DNA of 8,211 bases, from positions 1 through 8,211 of the forward strand of contig FR886296.1 of NCBI GenBank assembly GCA_000436535.1, read 5' to 3'. The position numbers were made by a program, and so were the translations under genes. This DNA is from Eubacterium sp. CAG:252 (GTDB lineage Bacteria > Bacillota > Clostridia > Lachnospirales > Lachnospiraceae). Of the stretch, positions 1 through 6,355 are shown in pieces. Each line of letters starts with the position of its first letter. Positions within the stretch are counted from its first letter, which is position 1. The notes under the pieces are model-generated. The model was not told the origin of the DNA. It did no database searches and saw only the letters and a program-made list of their open reading frames with translations.

Positions 1-16
1 ACGGAACAATCCGTAG
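1..16 (+). CDS. Possible last codons of mnmG (partial)
   Basis: One frame reads Arg-Asn-Asn-Pro and then stops at TAG (14-16). In Firmicutes mnmG (tRNA uridine-5-carboxymethylaminomethyl modification protein) normally lies immediately upstream of rsmG, and MnmG proteins tend to end in a short Arg/Asn-rich tail. The call is therefore inferred almost wholly from gene order; four codons cannot identify a gene. Bases upstream of the window would settle it. Confidence 0.3.
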
Positions 17-24
17 GTATCATA

Positions 25-46
25 GTTGGGGGCTTTTGTCCCCAAC
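25..46 (+). terminator. GC-rich stem-loop ahead of rsmG
   Basis: The arms GTTGGGGGC (25-33) and GTCCCCAAC (38-46) pair over 9 bp with one G-U pair around a TTTT loop. The sequence after the stem (ATCTTAAAATTAAG) is not a U-run, so this is either a weak or leaky terminator after the upstream gene, or an mRNA processing or stability hairpin within an mnmG-rsmG transcript. The stem is directly visible; the role is inferred. Confidence 0.5.
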
Positions 47-77
47 ATCTTAAAATTAAGAATAGGAGAAGATATAA

Positions 78-797
78 ATGCCAAGTGCTATATTTCAAAG
101 AAATCTTGACAGTATAGGAGTAAGTCTTAATGATGTGCAGCTTGAACAGCTTGATAAGTATTATGAGCTGCTTGTTGAATGGAACAGTTTTATGAATCTT
201 ACAGGAATAACTGAATATGAGGAGGTTATGCTAAAGCACTATCTTGACAGCCTTGTGCTTAAGTTACCGGTAAATGGCACTGACTCTCATATAAAGCTTA
301 TTGATGTGGGAACGGGTGCAGGTTTTCCGGGACTTCCACTTAAAATAGCATACCCTGACACAGAGGTTGTGCTGTTTGACTCGCTTAATAAAAGAATAAA
401 GTTTCTTGATGAAGTTATAAATACACTGGGATTAAAAGGTGTGTCAACTATTCACGGAAGGGCAGAGGATGGCGGAAGAAAGCCAGAGCTTCGTGAGAAG
501 TTTGACGTAAGTGTATCAAGAGCTGTTGCTGACCTTGCAGTGCTTTCAGAATATAATCTTCCATTTGTAAAGGTAGGAGGTTACTTTGTGGCTTACAAGT
601 CGGGTGATGTTGATGCAGAAGTTGAGAAGTCAAAGAAAGCCATAAGTATTCTTGGTGGTGTGATAGAAAAAGTAGATAAGTTTACACTTCCGGAAACTGA
701 TATAGAAAGGTCACTTGTCTATATCAAAAAGGTGAAGAATACAGGAAAGAAATATCCAAGAAAGGCGGGGCTTCCATCGAAGGAACCGCTGGTTTAG
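78..797 (+). CDS. rsmG: RsmG (GidB), 16S rRNA (guanine527-N7)-methyltransferase
   Basis: RsmG is a cytoplasmic SAM-dependent enzyme that places an N7-methyl group on G527 of 16S rRNA in the 530 loop; loss in other bacteria gives low-level streptomycin resistance. The 239 residues match the usual family length. Visible family signatures are NLTGI (40-44), HYLDSL (54-59), the glycine-rich SAM loop DVGTGAGFPGLPLKI (76-90), GRAED (127-131), SRAVADL (147-153) and the C-terminal YPRKAGLPSKEPL (225-237). The ATG at 78 is preceded by AGGAGA (64-69) at a good 8-base spacing. Its place matches the conserved mnmG-rsmG-parAB origin block, although here parAB is separated by about 5.6 kb. No damage is seen. 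Confidence 0.97.
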   Translation: MPSAIFQRNLDSIGVSLNDVQLEQLDKYYELLVEWNSFMNLTGITEYEEVMLKHYLDSLVLKLPVNGTDSHIKLIDVGTGAGFPGLPLKIAYPDTEVVLFDSLNKRIKFLDEVINTLGLKGVSTIHGRAEDGGRKPELREKFDVSVSRAVADLAVLSEYNLPFVKVGGYFVAYKSGDVDAEVEKSKKAISILGGVIEKVDKFTLPETDIERSLVYIKKVKNTGKKYPRKAGLPSKEPLV

Positions 798-910
798 GCT
801 GAGTGTGGCTACAAAAATGTGTTTGTAATGGGAATGACATTATGTAACATTTTTTAGATAATTAAAATGGGATATTATTTTATTGTATTACTTAAAATAA
901 GAATGCCAGA

Positions 911-936
911 GCTTAAATAAAGCGCTTAAATAAAGC
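911..936. repeat. 13-bp perfect tandem duplication
   Basis: GCTTAAATAAAGC occurs twice back to back (911-923 and 924-936). The second copy runs into the left arm of the terminator that follows. It is probably a replication-slippage duplication. On the minus strand it gives TTTATTT runs just after the terminator stem, which could help termination of transcripts coming from the hydrolase gene. Confidence 0.85.
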
Positions 937-976
937 CGCTCTCAGCCCATTAATTCAAGGGCTGAGAGCGGGCTTT
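932..976. terminator. Strong, probably bidirectional terminator between rsmG and the hydrolase gene
   Basis: The left arm 932-948 (AAAGCCGCTCTCAGCCC) pairs with the right arm 959-976 (GGGCTGAGAGCGGGCTTT) over about 17 bp with a single bulged base, around a 10-base loop. The GC-rich stem has A/T-rich sequence on both sides (AAAG...CTTTATT), and it lies between two convergent genes (rsmG plus, hydrolase minus), so it can end both transcripts. Neither side has a perfect U-run, which is the only weakness. Confidence 0.85.
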
Positions 977-1016
977 ATTCAACATATTTTGTTCTATAAA
1001 TTAGAATATAAAATAA

Positions 1017-1068
1017 GTTGTAAACTATAAATGAGCAAATCTAAAAAGTTATATAATTTTGTCCGTAT
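1017..1068 (+). repeat. Fragment related to one end of the ~140-bp inverted-repeat element
   Basis: ACTATAAATGAGCAAAT (1024-1040) is identical to the terminal inverted repeat at the right end of the element at 5795-5935, and about 20 bases further on GTCCGTAT (1061-1068) resembles the internal TGTCCGCAT of both full elements at a similar distance. The preceding GTTGTAAACT (1017-1026) also matches, inverted, AGTTTACAAC (5947-5956), which lies beyond the full element. The body of the element is absent. This is either a decayed solo end or a shared 3'-flank motif. It lies just downstream of the hydrolase stop codon. Confidence 0.55.
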
Positions 1069-1076
1069 ATTGTTAA

Positions 1077-2030
1077 TTAATTAAAGAGCAGTATCTCACA
1101 CTGCTTTACGAATTCCTCAGGCTCATCAACCTGTGGAAGTGCTCCGGCGCGAGGTATATTTACAACTTCTATAGCACTGTTAAGTGATACATATTCGTTT
1201 GCTGAAGCGGCATTTACATCACCATTTATAATATAAATGCAGTTGTTAAGCTCTTTTACTGCCTTTGTTATAGAAACAGTCGTGTAGTGACATTCTGTGC
1301 TTGAGAATAAGTACTTGCTTGATGCGCCAGATAAGTGTGCATTTTCATAAGAAGCATTGAGATAATCTATAGGTACAAGACCATCGCCAAAGGTGCGCTT
1401 TCCAAGTACATTTTCAAGGCGGCCCTTTCTTACACATATATTGTAAATAGTAGTTCCTATCACAGGAATAGAAAGAAGTCTGCGCCTGATGTTGGCACGT
1501 TTTCCAGGAACTATCATAGCCTTTGAGATAGCCTGTGGACTTACAAGCAATATCTTCTTATAAAGCTTGTTATTAGTGTATGCGGCACTTATGGCTATTG
1601 GAGCTGAGCTGCCAGTGGCAATAATATCTGCCGGTTTTCCAATAACATTTGTAATAAAGTCATTAAGAAGCTGTGTATACATATAAGTAGTGTATGTGAT
1701 ATGTGGCTTATCAGAATGTCCGCAGCCAAGCAGGTCTAGCACATAAACACAATGATTGTCTGACAGACGGTTTATTACGTTAATCCATTCATATCCGGAA
1801 CTGTATGTGTTAAGATTGTGGACAAGTAATAAAGGAGCTGAATCTTTATCGCCGTACACAGAGTATGATATTTTTCCAAACTTCCATTTATATTCTTTTG
1901 TTAACATATCTGTGAATGTATAATTATTTTTGGTTGCACACTGGAATATAAATTTGTTTATAATATGGGTAGTGGCTATTACTGCGGTTCCCATACCAGC
2001 AGCAAGCCCTATTTTTTTCCATTTATTCAT
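1077..2030 (-). CDS. Membrane-anchored alpha/beta-hydrolase-fold protein lacking the catalytic histidine
   Basis: The chosen start (ATG at 2030, 317 aa) has a GAGAGG ribosome site 11 bases upstream; the in-frame ATG at 2057 would add nine residues but has no such site. Residues about 6-22 form one hydrophobic segment, a likely N-terminal membrane anchor. The alpha/beta-hydrolase core follows: LLLVHNLN with an oxyanion-type His-Asn (71-72), VLDLLGCGHSDKP (97-109), a nucleophile-elbow-like TGSSAP (139-144, Ser142 the likely nucleophile), a cap region, and INGD (268-271) as the expected acid strand. At the position of the catalytic His, in what is normally G-H-x-P, the sequence reads G-A-L-P (296-299), followed by the typical QVDEPEEF. 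The substrate is unknown, and it may be a non-catalytic or altered member. The gene is single, convergent with rsmG and divergent from the kinase. Confidence 0.88.
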   Translation of the reverse strand: MNKWKKIGLAAGMGTAVIATTHIINKFIFQCATKNNYTFTDMLTKEYKWKFGKISYSVYGDKDSAPLLLVHNLNTYSSGYEWINVINRLSDNHCVYVLDLLGCGHSDKPHITYTTYMYTQLLNDFITNVIGKPADIIATGSSAPIAISAAYTNNKLYKKILLVSPQAISKAMIVPGKRANIRRRLLSIPVIGTTIYNICVRKGRLENVLGKRTFGDGLVPIDYLNASYENAHLSGASSKYLFSSTECHYTTVSITKAVKELNNCIYIINGDVNAASANEYVSLNSAIEVVNIPRAGALPQVDEPEEFVKQCEILLFN

Positions 2031-2590
2031 AGTAAACTGAACCTCTCTTCTGCGCACATTTTATGCTTAATGCTTGGAGTCGGGTGCGCACCGATACTTA
2101 TATTGTTATAACTTTTTGTTTTGCATTTTAATATTTAATTATTTTGTATTTTAAAGTTGTCTGTTTATCGTTGTTTAGTGTTTAGCTATTTTGTATTTAA
2201 TTGTCTTAATTATTCTAAAGACTTTTGTTTTCTGCATTTGTTCATTTGTTATATATTCAGATATTATGTGGCAGGGTATTAAAGTGTAAAGAGTGAAAAC
2301 TTTATAATAATATTATAGTCTATCTGGTTTAATGTGGCAATCAAATATATTGGATAAAGAAATTGAAAAAATATAAGAAATAATAATTGGTTTTAATACA
2401 CATTTGCAGCCGAATATTTTGGGAATCTGTCATGGAATTATAATATAAAAATGTTGTGAAGAGTTAATATATAAAAACATAGAGAAACATACTTTCAAAA
2501 AAGGACTTTATTTTTATTCATAAATGGGTTAGAATTTATAAAAAAAGTTAGATTAATGTTGCATATAGCATAATAATAAGGAAAAGTAGT
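2031..2590. other. AT-rich divergent spacer between hydrolase and kinase genes
   Basis: About 560 bases with no convincing gene on either strand. It must hold the start regions of two divergent genes, but no candidate promoter stands out from the AT-rich background. Visible details are the perfect 10-bp palindrome GGTGCGCACC near 2083-2092, a nearby partial echo (TGCGCAC near 2051-2057), and two similar runs ATTTTGTATTTTAA and ATTTTGTATTTAA around 2140-2200. The palindrome lies about 55-65 bases ahead of the hydrolase start and could be an operator, but there is no further support. Confidence 0.6.
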
Positions 2591-3604
2591 ATGGAAAAAT
2601 GTAATCAATCTGAAAAAGCAGTTGAATATATAGCCAATCAGATAGAAAAGCTTGAAAAGAATGTTAATGAATATAATTATAATATCAATTCAATAGAATT
2701 AGAATTAAATGCTTTATGTAATAAGATGGATGAAATTATAAATAAAGGCGATAAAACTCAGGAATTGTTTAATTCAACCAATGCTAATTATTTCAAAGAA
2801 AAAGAATATAACATTCTCCAAAATAAAAAATCGGAGCTGGAAGGGTTAAAGGCAAAGAAGAAGAAAGAACTTAATGAAATTATTAACAGTATTAATGAAA
2901 TGAAAGATGTTATTAACATTTCTGAAGAAAAAAACAATGAAAATGTTGATAATGAAGCGGAAAAAGAAAGCAATTCAGAAATATTGTGGATACTCGAAGA
3001 GGACAGACAAAGAATATCGCGTGATATACATGATACAGTTGTTCAGAATCTTACAGCTCTTATACATAAGGAAGAGTTCATCAGCCAGATTATGAGCCGG
3101 GATATTAATCGTGCCCAAATAGAGATTAATAATGCAAAGGCGCTTATAAAGGACAGTATAAAGGACTTAAGAGATATTATATATCAGTTAAGGCCAATGG
3201 AACTTGATGACCTTGGATTTAATGAAGCATTACTTAATCTTGTGGATAAGCTTGATAATAATTACAAAGATATTATAGTTCATACATCAGTTGACTGTAC
3301 AGATGAAATGTCACAGATAGTGTGTATATCGTGCCTTAGAATTATTAACGAACTTTCAAGTAATTCGTATAAATATGCAGAATGTTCTAATATATATATA
3401 GATGTTTATACAGATGAGGAATATATATATATTGATTACAGGGATGATGGAATTGGATTTGATTATAACTCTATAGGTAAGGTTAAGAGTAATAATAGTG
3501 GGTATGGTTTAAGAATGTTAAGTGAAAGAGTCTCTCTTTTAAAAGGAAACATAGAATATAATAGAGATAGAGCAGAATTCTTGATCAAAATACCTTTGTA
3601 TTAG
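2591..3604 (+). CDS. Soluble sensor histidine kinase, DegS/NarL class (HisKA_3)
   Basis: This kinase should autophosphorylate on His147 and pass the phosphate to the response regulator encoded next. No membrane segment is present. Residues 1-125 are almost entirely charged and helical with coiled-coil character (Lys/Glu/Asn-rich), ending in an acidic linker, so sensing is cytoplasmic or through partners, as in Bacillus DegS. The HisKA_3 phosphoacceptor motif is EEDRQRISRDIHDTVVQNL (136-154), with DLRDIIYQLRPMELDDLGF (192-210) as the second dimerisation helix. The HATPase domain shows the N-box NELSSNSYKYA (253-263), the G1 box DDGIGFD (285-291) and GYGLRML (304-310). AAGGA precedes the ATG by 8 bases. 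The ligand is unknown, and identity with degS itself is not claimed. Confidence 0.93.
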   Translation: MEKCNQSEKAVEYIANQIEKLEKNVNEYNYNINSIELELNALCNKMDEIINKGDKTQELFNSTNANYFKEKEYNILQNKKSELEGLKAKKKKELNEIINSINEMKDVINISEEKNNENVDNEAEKESNSEILWILEEDRQRISRDIHDTVVQNLTALIHKEEFISQIMSRDINRAQIEINNAKALIKDSIKDLRDIIYQLRPMELDDLGFNEALLNLVDKLDNNYKDIIVHTSVDCTDEMSQIVCISCLRIINELSSNSYKYAECSNIYIDVYTDEEYIYIDYRDDGIGFDYNSIGKVKSNNSGYGLRMLSERVSLLKGNIEYNRDRAEFLIKIPLY

Positions 3605-3627
3605 CCCTGTTATTATCATGATTTTAT

Positions 3628-3656
3628 GATTACATCAGAAAGAAAACTAGTATAAT
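3628..3656 (+). promoter_or_regulatory. Candidate promoter for the response regulator
   Basis: A perfect TATAAT (3651-3656) follows a weak -35-like GATTAC (3628-3633) at 17-base spacing in the 158-base gap between kinase and regulator. The gap is long for a tight operon, so separate or additional transcription of the regulator is plausible. In DNA this AT-rich a TATAAT may arise by chance. Confidence 0.3.
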
Positions 3657-3762
3657 GTAAGAAAATTAAATAAAGATATTTATAGATTTTAGTGTAAAAT
3701 GGTATTGTTTATAGTTAGTGGAACAATATTATAGTTTAACATTAGAAGGGATGGGTAATTAT

Positions 3763-4407
3763 ATGTCTGTTAATATATTACTGGCAGATGACCATATGAT
3801 GGTCAGAGAAGGACTAAAACAATTATTGGAAATGGATGATGATATTAATGTTGTGGGCGAGGCAGGAGATGGATATGAATGTCTTAATTATGCCAATAAA
3901 ACACAACCAGATATTATTCTTTTAGATATTAATATGCCTAATCTTGATGGCTTACAGGTTCTTAATATTATAAAGAGCCAGAAAATGAAATGTAAGGTGA
4001 TAGTTTTAACTATACATAATGAGGTTGAATATTTAATAAAAGCACTTGATGAGGGCTGTGATGGTTATATTCTGAAGGACTCAGATTTTGACACACTAAA
4101 AAAGGCTATTTTATCTGTATATAAGGGAGAAACTTATATTGAACCAAGTCTTGTACCATTGTTAAATGTAAGACTTGCTGAGCGTGACCTTATGAGGGAT
4201 AAGACAAAGGAACTTACAAGAAGAGAAATAGAAGTACTTAAGATGATAGCAGCAGGCTCTTCAAATAAGGAAATAGCCTCGGTACTTAACATCAGCGAAA
4301 GAACAGTTAAAAACCATATTTCCAATATATTTAAAAAGATAGATGTATCTGATAGAACACAGGCAGCAGTTTTTGCTATAAAGAATGATATAATAACATT
4401 AAAGTGA
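3763..4407 (+). CDS. Response regulator, NarL/LuxR family
   Basis: This is the likely partner of the upstream kinase: a phosphorylation-activated DNA-binding transcription factor. The receiver domain (about 3-120) has the acidic pocket Asp9-Asp10, phosphoacceptor Asp55 in LLDINMPNLDG (53-63), Thr83 and Lys105. A linker (about 121-147) leads to a LuxR-type helix-turn-helix beginning at ELTRREIEVLKMIAAG (150-165), with recognition helix region NISERTVKNHISNIFKKI (176-193). The 214-residue length is typical. I chose ATG 3763, where the protein begins MSVNILLADDH like its relatives, with GAAGGG about 11-13 bases upstream. Upstream in-frame starts (GTG 3718, ATG 3751) add a tail and lack a placed ribosome site. 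A strong terminator follows. The regulon is unknown. Confidence 0.94.
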   Translation: MSVNILLADDHMMVREGLKQLLEMDDDINVVGEAGDGYECLNYANKTQPDIILLDINMPNLDGLQVLNIIKSQKMKCKVIVLTIHNEVEYLIKALDEGCDGYILKDSDFDTLKKAILSVYKGETYIEPSLVPLLNVRLAERDLMRDKTKELTRREIEVLKMIAAGSSNKEIASVLNISERTVKNHISNIFKKIDVSDRTQAAVFAIKNDIITLK

Positions 4408-4488
4408 TTGATAAAGGTAATTGTAGATGTTGATGCTTTTTTTATAATGTTATAAGTGATAATAGAAGTTTATATTATGAAATTTAAC

Positions 4489-4534
4489 AAACTGGTATGA
4501 AATATTGTATTAGCAATATTTTATACCAGTTTTT
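4489..4534 (+). terminator. Intrinsic terminator after the response regulator
   Basis: The left arm 4489-4507 (AAACTGGTATGAAATATTG) and right arm 4514-4532 (CAATATTTTATACCAGTTT) pair over 19 bp with one G-T wobble, around the loop TATTAG. The stem runs into TTTTT (4530-4534). It ends the two-component transcript about 80 bases after the stop codon and should insulate the parS region downstream. The first parS begins 9 bases after it. Confidence 0.93.
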
Positions 4535-4542
4535 AATATATA

Positions 4543-4558
4543 TGTTTCACGTGAAACA
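4543..4558. promoter_or_regulatory. parS: parS site 1 (ParB-binding centromere)
   Basis: TGTTTCACGTGAAACA is a perfect 16-bp palindrome and matches the chromosomal parS consensus TGTTNCACGTGAAACA. It is a loading site for ParB, encoded about 2.7 kb downstream. It lies 9 bases beyond the regulator terminator, so ParB bound here is protected from transcription of the two-component genes. Confidence 0.96.
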
Positions 4559-4620
4559 ATCTAACTGAAATGTAATAAAAACTTCTTTTTTGTATTGAAA
4601 AATATATATTTTCGTATTAG

Positions 4621-4764
4621 ACTAATAAATGTAATTAAATATTATGTGTTGCACAATTATGTCCGCATCAGAAAACAGATTTTTCATAATCTTTTAAAAT
4701 GTATCTGAGATACAAACAAAAGCAGATTATTTTGTGCATATTTCTGTATTTGCTCATTTATAGT
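4621..4764 (+). repeat. Short inverted-repeat element, copy A (MITE-like)
   Basis: A 144-base non-coding unit that is the inverted relative of 5795-5935. By hand alignment the part from TGTCCGCAT (about 4660) to the right end TTTATAGT (4764) is about 85% identical over ~105 bases; the left ~40 bases are much more diverged. The right terminus ATTTGCTCATTTATAGT is the clean terminal repeat; the left, ACTAATAAATG, is degenerate. Internally GTATCTGAGATAC (4701-4713) forms a small hairpin inside an outer pairing ATAATCT (4686-4692) with AGATTAT (4724-4730), so the centre can fold. No clear target duplication flanks this copy. It carries no ORF, and the mobilising transposase is unknown. Confidence 0.75.
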
Positions 4765-5042
4765 AGTATATTAAAAAATTAAAATTAACAGCTGCTAGAA
4801 TGATATAAAGATCAAAAATATTCAAAGTTGTTTGTACTTATACGACAAGACTTTTAAACTTGTGACTGGTCTGATACAGAAAATAAATGAATGTTTTTAA
4901 TATTAAATGGATTTATTTACAATATTTATTATGAAATGTCATTATAATGTGGAGTGAAAAAATAGAGCTAACTAAGAAATTAATACTTTTGTTATAATTA
5001 TAGATTTATATTGTAGTTATCTGATTAAGAATAATATTGATA
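4765..5042. other. AT-rich spacer between element A and parS 2
   Basis: I see no ORF of note, RNA gene, DnaA box (TTATNCACA) or convincing promoter here. TATAAT-like strings occur, as expected from base composition alone. Confidence 0.6.
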
Positions 5043-5058
5043 TGTTTCACGTGAAACA
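5043..5058. promoter_or_regulatory. parS: parS site 2 (ParB-binding centromere)
   Basis: A perfect TGTTTCACGTGAAACA; including flanks, 5041-5060 is a 20-bp perfect palindrome. It lies 500 bases from site 1 and is the only parS located between the two inverted-repeat elements, just beyond the broken end of the transposase remnant. Confidence 0.96.
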
Positions 5059-5149
5059 TATTTTGAAAAGTATTTTTGATATAACTTGGGAATAGTGTAG
5101 TGAAATGATAGTAGTACTAATAAGAATTTCTATGCATATTAAGAATAAT

Positions 5150-5401
5150 TCAAAAGTTTAAACTGATTAAGTGTGCAAAATTAGGGGTATTTTTTCCTGT
5201 GAGCAGACTCATATACATACTTCTGTTGGAGAAAATCAGCAGAAACATGTATTGAAAAATCTCCGTTACAGGAGTGCCTTTCCTTTTGTAGGAATTGACC
5301 GCCTTCAAGGCTGAGGAAATATGAAACCTTGTGAAAAAACTTTTGATAGATTCAGAAATCTGCTTATCATTTTGAGTCGCTTGTGTTATACTTTTATTCA
5401 T
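5150..5401 (-). pseudogene. Truncated N-terminus of a DDE (IS4-type) transposase
   Basis: The 83-residue product starts at ATG 5401 (MNKSITQ), where GGAGG (minus strand of 5410-5414) sits 8 bases upstream; a TTG at 5437 has no ribosome site. The segment FFTRFHISSALKAVNSYKRKG and EIFQYMFLLIFSNRSMYMSLLTGKNTPNFA resembles, from memory, the start of IS4-type DDE transposases common in Clostridia. The frame departs from that family after NFA (about residue 76) and stops within seven codons. No catalytic Asp/Glu region is present, so the gene cannot be active. It is a relic whose 3' part has been deleted or replaced. The family assignment needs a database search. Confidence 0.72.
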
Positions 5402-5441
5402 AGCATGAGCCTCCGGTTTGTAATTGTTTTTAGACAACTCA

Positions 5442-5450
5442 ATTATACCA
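5442..5450 (-). promoter_or_regulatory. Extended -10 promoter of the transposase remnant
   Basis: The minus strand reads TGGTATAAT, a TGn-extended consensus -10, about 41 bases ahead of the ATG at 5401 and 28 bases ahead of its GGAGG. There is no good -35. It sits beside an interrupted palindrome (ACCAAA-ACC-TTTGGT on the plus strand). The intact start region contrasts with the lost body of the gene. Confidence 0.45.
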
Positions 5451-5509
5451 AAACCTTTGGTTTCATGCTGTTTTTATGCCAGTTATTATTGAATTTTCAA
5501 GGTGAATAG

Positions 5510-5525
5510 GCACATTTTAATGTGC
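5510..5525. repeat. 16-bp palindrome near the presumed IS end
   Basis: GCACATTTTAATGTGC has 7-bp arms around TT. It lies just upstream of the transposase remnant, where the terminal inverted repeat of the insertion sequence would be expected. A weaker similar string, AAGTGTGC, lies near 5170 at the broken side. Whether these mark the original IS ends is inference. Confidence 0.4.
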
Positions 5526-5794
5526 GAAGTTTGAGTTAATAATAAAAAATATTAGTTGCTTGCGATTTTATATTGTTTTGTATTGATTTGGGATAGATTA
5601 TTTTTATAATCATCTAAATATTAATAATAAATTATAACTTGGATTAATCTTATTAATATAAAGTTAATGTAGATTAAGTGATATACAATTTTATATATCT
5701 TAAATAATTTGCTTTGAATTTTATATAAAATATGTCTTTTTATAATATATAAATGGATGGTTTTGATTACTTAAAATAAAATATAAATAACTAT
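5526..5794. other. Very AT-rich gene-free spacer
   Basis: By hand count GC is only about 16% across 5541-5760. No ORF, stem-loop with U-run, DnaA box or parS is visible. The stretch could be a flexible or easily melted segment, but nothing here identifies an origin of replication. Confidence 0.55.
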
Positions 5795-5935
5795 ACTATA
5801 AATAAGCAAGTACAGAAAATGCACGAAAATAATTTGTCTTTGTTTATATCACAGATACATTTCAATAGATTATGAAAAATGTGCTTTTTTAATGCGGACA
5901 TACTTGTGAAAAATTTAAATTTGCTCATTTATAGT
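5795..5935 (-). repeat. Short inverted-repeat element, copy B (MITE-like, with apparent target duplication)
   Basis: A 141-base unit bounded by terminal inverted repeats, ACTATAAATAAGCAAGT on the left and ATTTGCTCATTTATAGT on the right (15 of 17 bases complementary). Both sides are flanked by the same hexamer AACTAT (5789-5794 and 5936-5941), which looks like a 6-bp target-site duplication. It is the inverted counterpart of 4621-4764, at about 85% identity in the shared core. It is non-coding, and its size, terminal repeats and duplication are those of a miniature inverted-repeat transposable element. In such AT-rich DNA the duplication could be chance, and sequence similarity to 1017-1068 extends slightly beyond the right end. 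Confidence 0.75.
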
Positions 5936-5956
5936 AACTATACACCAGTTTACAAC

Positions 5957-6190
5957 TTTATATATGATATATTTGCTGCCAAATCAGCTGCTTTAAAGCC
6001 TTTGTCACAGCATTTGATTTTATGTACGTTTCGATATTTTTTACGAAAGTGGCAAAAATATCTGGCTGCTGATATCCTTACTTATCTCAAGAAGAAAATA
6101 CTGTACACTTTTGGTATGGCATTGGACAAAGTATTCATCTTGATAAGGCAGAATATTCATAGCACAATAATTGATATGAAAAAGTTGTAA
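5957..6190. pseudogene. Coding-like relic block of uncertain strand
   Basis: GC is about 32% here by hand count, against about 16% in the spacer before element B, so this block probably has a different history. A plus-strand frame is open from 5879 to 6190 (103 codons), but its ATG lies inside element B and no ribosome site precedes it. On the minus strand two other frames are open in pieces interrupted by stops. I recognise no family in any frame. The best reading is a decayed gene fragment or another repeat, not a working gene. Confidence 0.3.
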
Positions 6191-6224
6191 AGTGGTGATA
6201 ACTATAAAAACAATAATTAAGTTA

Positions 6225-6240
6225 TGTTTCACGTGAAACA
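6225..6240. promoter_or_regulatory. parS: parS site 3 (ParB-binding centromere)
   Basis: A perfect TGTTTCACGTGAAACA; with flanks, 6222-6243 is a 22-bp perfect palindrome, the longest of the four sites. It lies about 180 bases upstream of parA and 127 bases from site 4, so the two are likely to be filled together as ParB spreads. Confidence 0.96.
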
Positions 6241-6326
6241 TAATTCGATTTGAATTTCTTAGAAATAATTATTATCTTTAAATAATATAAGTGTAATATA
6301 AACAGGTTTATATATGAATTGATTAT

Positions 6327-6355
6327 TTGAATTATAGATGCAAATTATATATGTT
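6327..6355 (+). promoter_or_regulatory. Candidate parAB promoter overlapping parS 4
   Basis: TTGAAT (6327-6332) and TATGTT (6350-6355) are spaced by 17 bases, each matching 4 of 6 consensus positions. The -10 would run into the left edge of parS site 4, so ParB bound there could repress its own operon and leave a leader of roughly 60 bases. The match is modest in AT-rich DNA and other start points are possible. Confidence 0.25.

Noticed and set aside
831..862. Weak terminator right after rsmG (AATGAC...GTAACATTTTTT)
   Set aside because: The stem is only about 6 bp with a bulge; the U-run is good but the strong stem-loop at 932-976 is the better terminator.
1335..1526. Plus-strand ORF opposite the hydrolase gene
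   Set aside because: A shadow frame of a well-supported minus-strand gene, without family resemblance.
5879..6190. 103-codon plus-strand ORF as a real gene
   Set aside because: Its ATG lies within the inverted-repeat element, there is no ribosome site, and no family is recognisable; kept only as a relic block.
6041..6241. Minus-strand ORF starting inside parS 3
   Set aside because: Its start codon is in the palindromic parS sequence and has no ribosome site; the product resembles nothing known to me.
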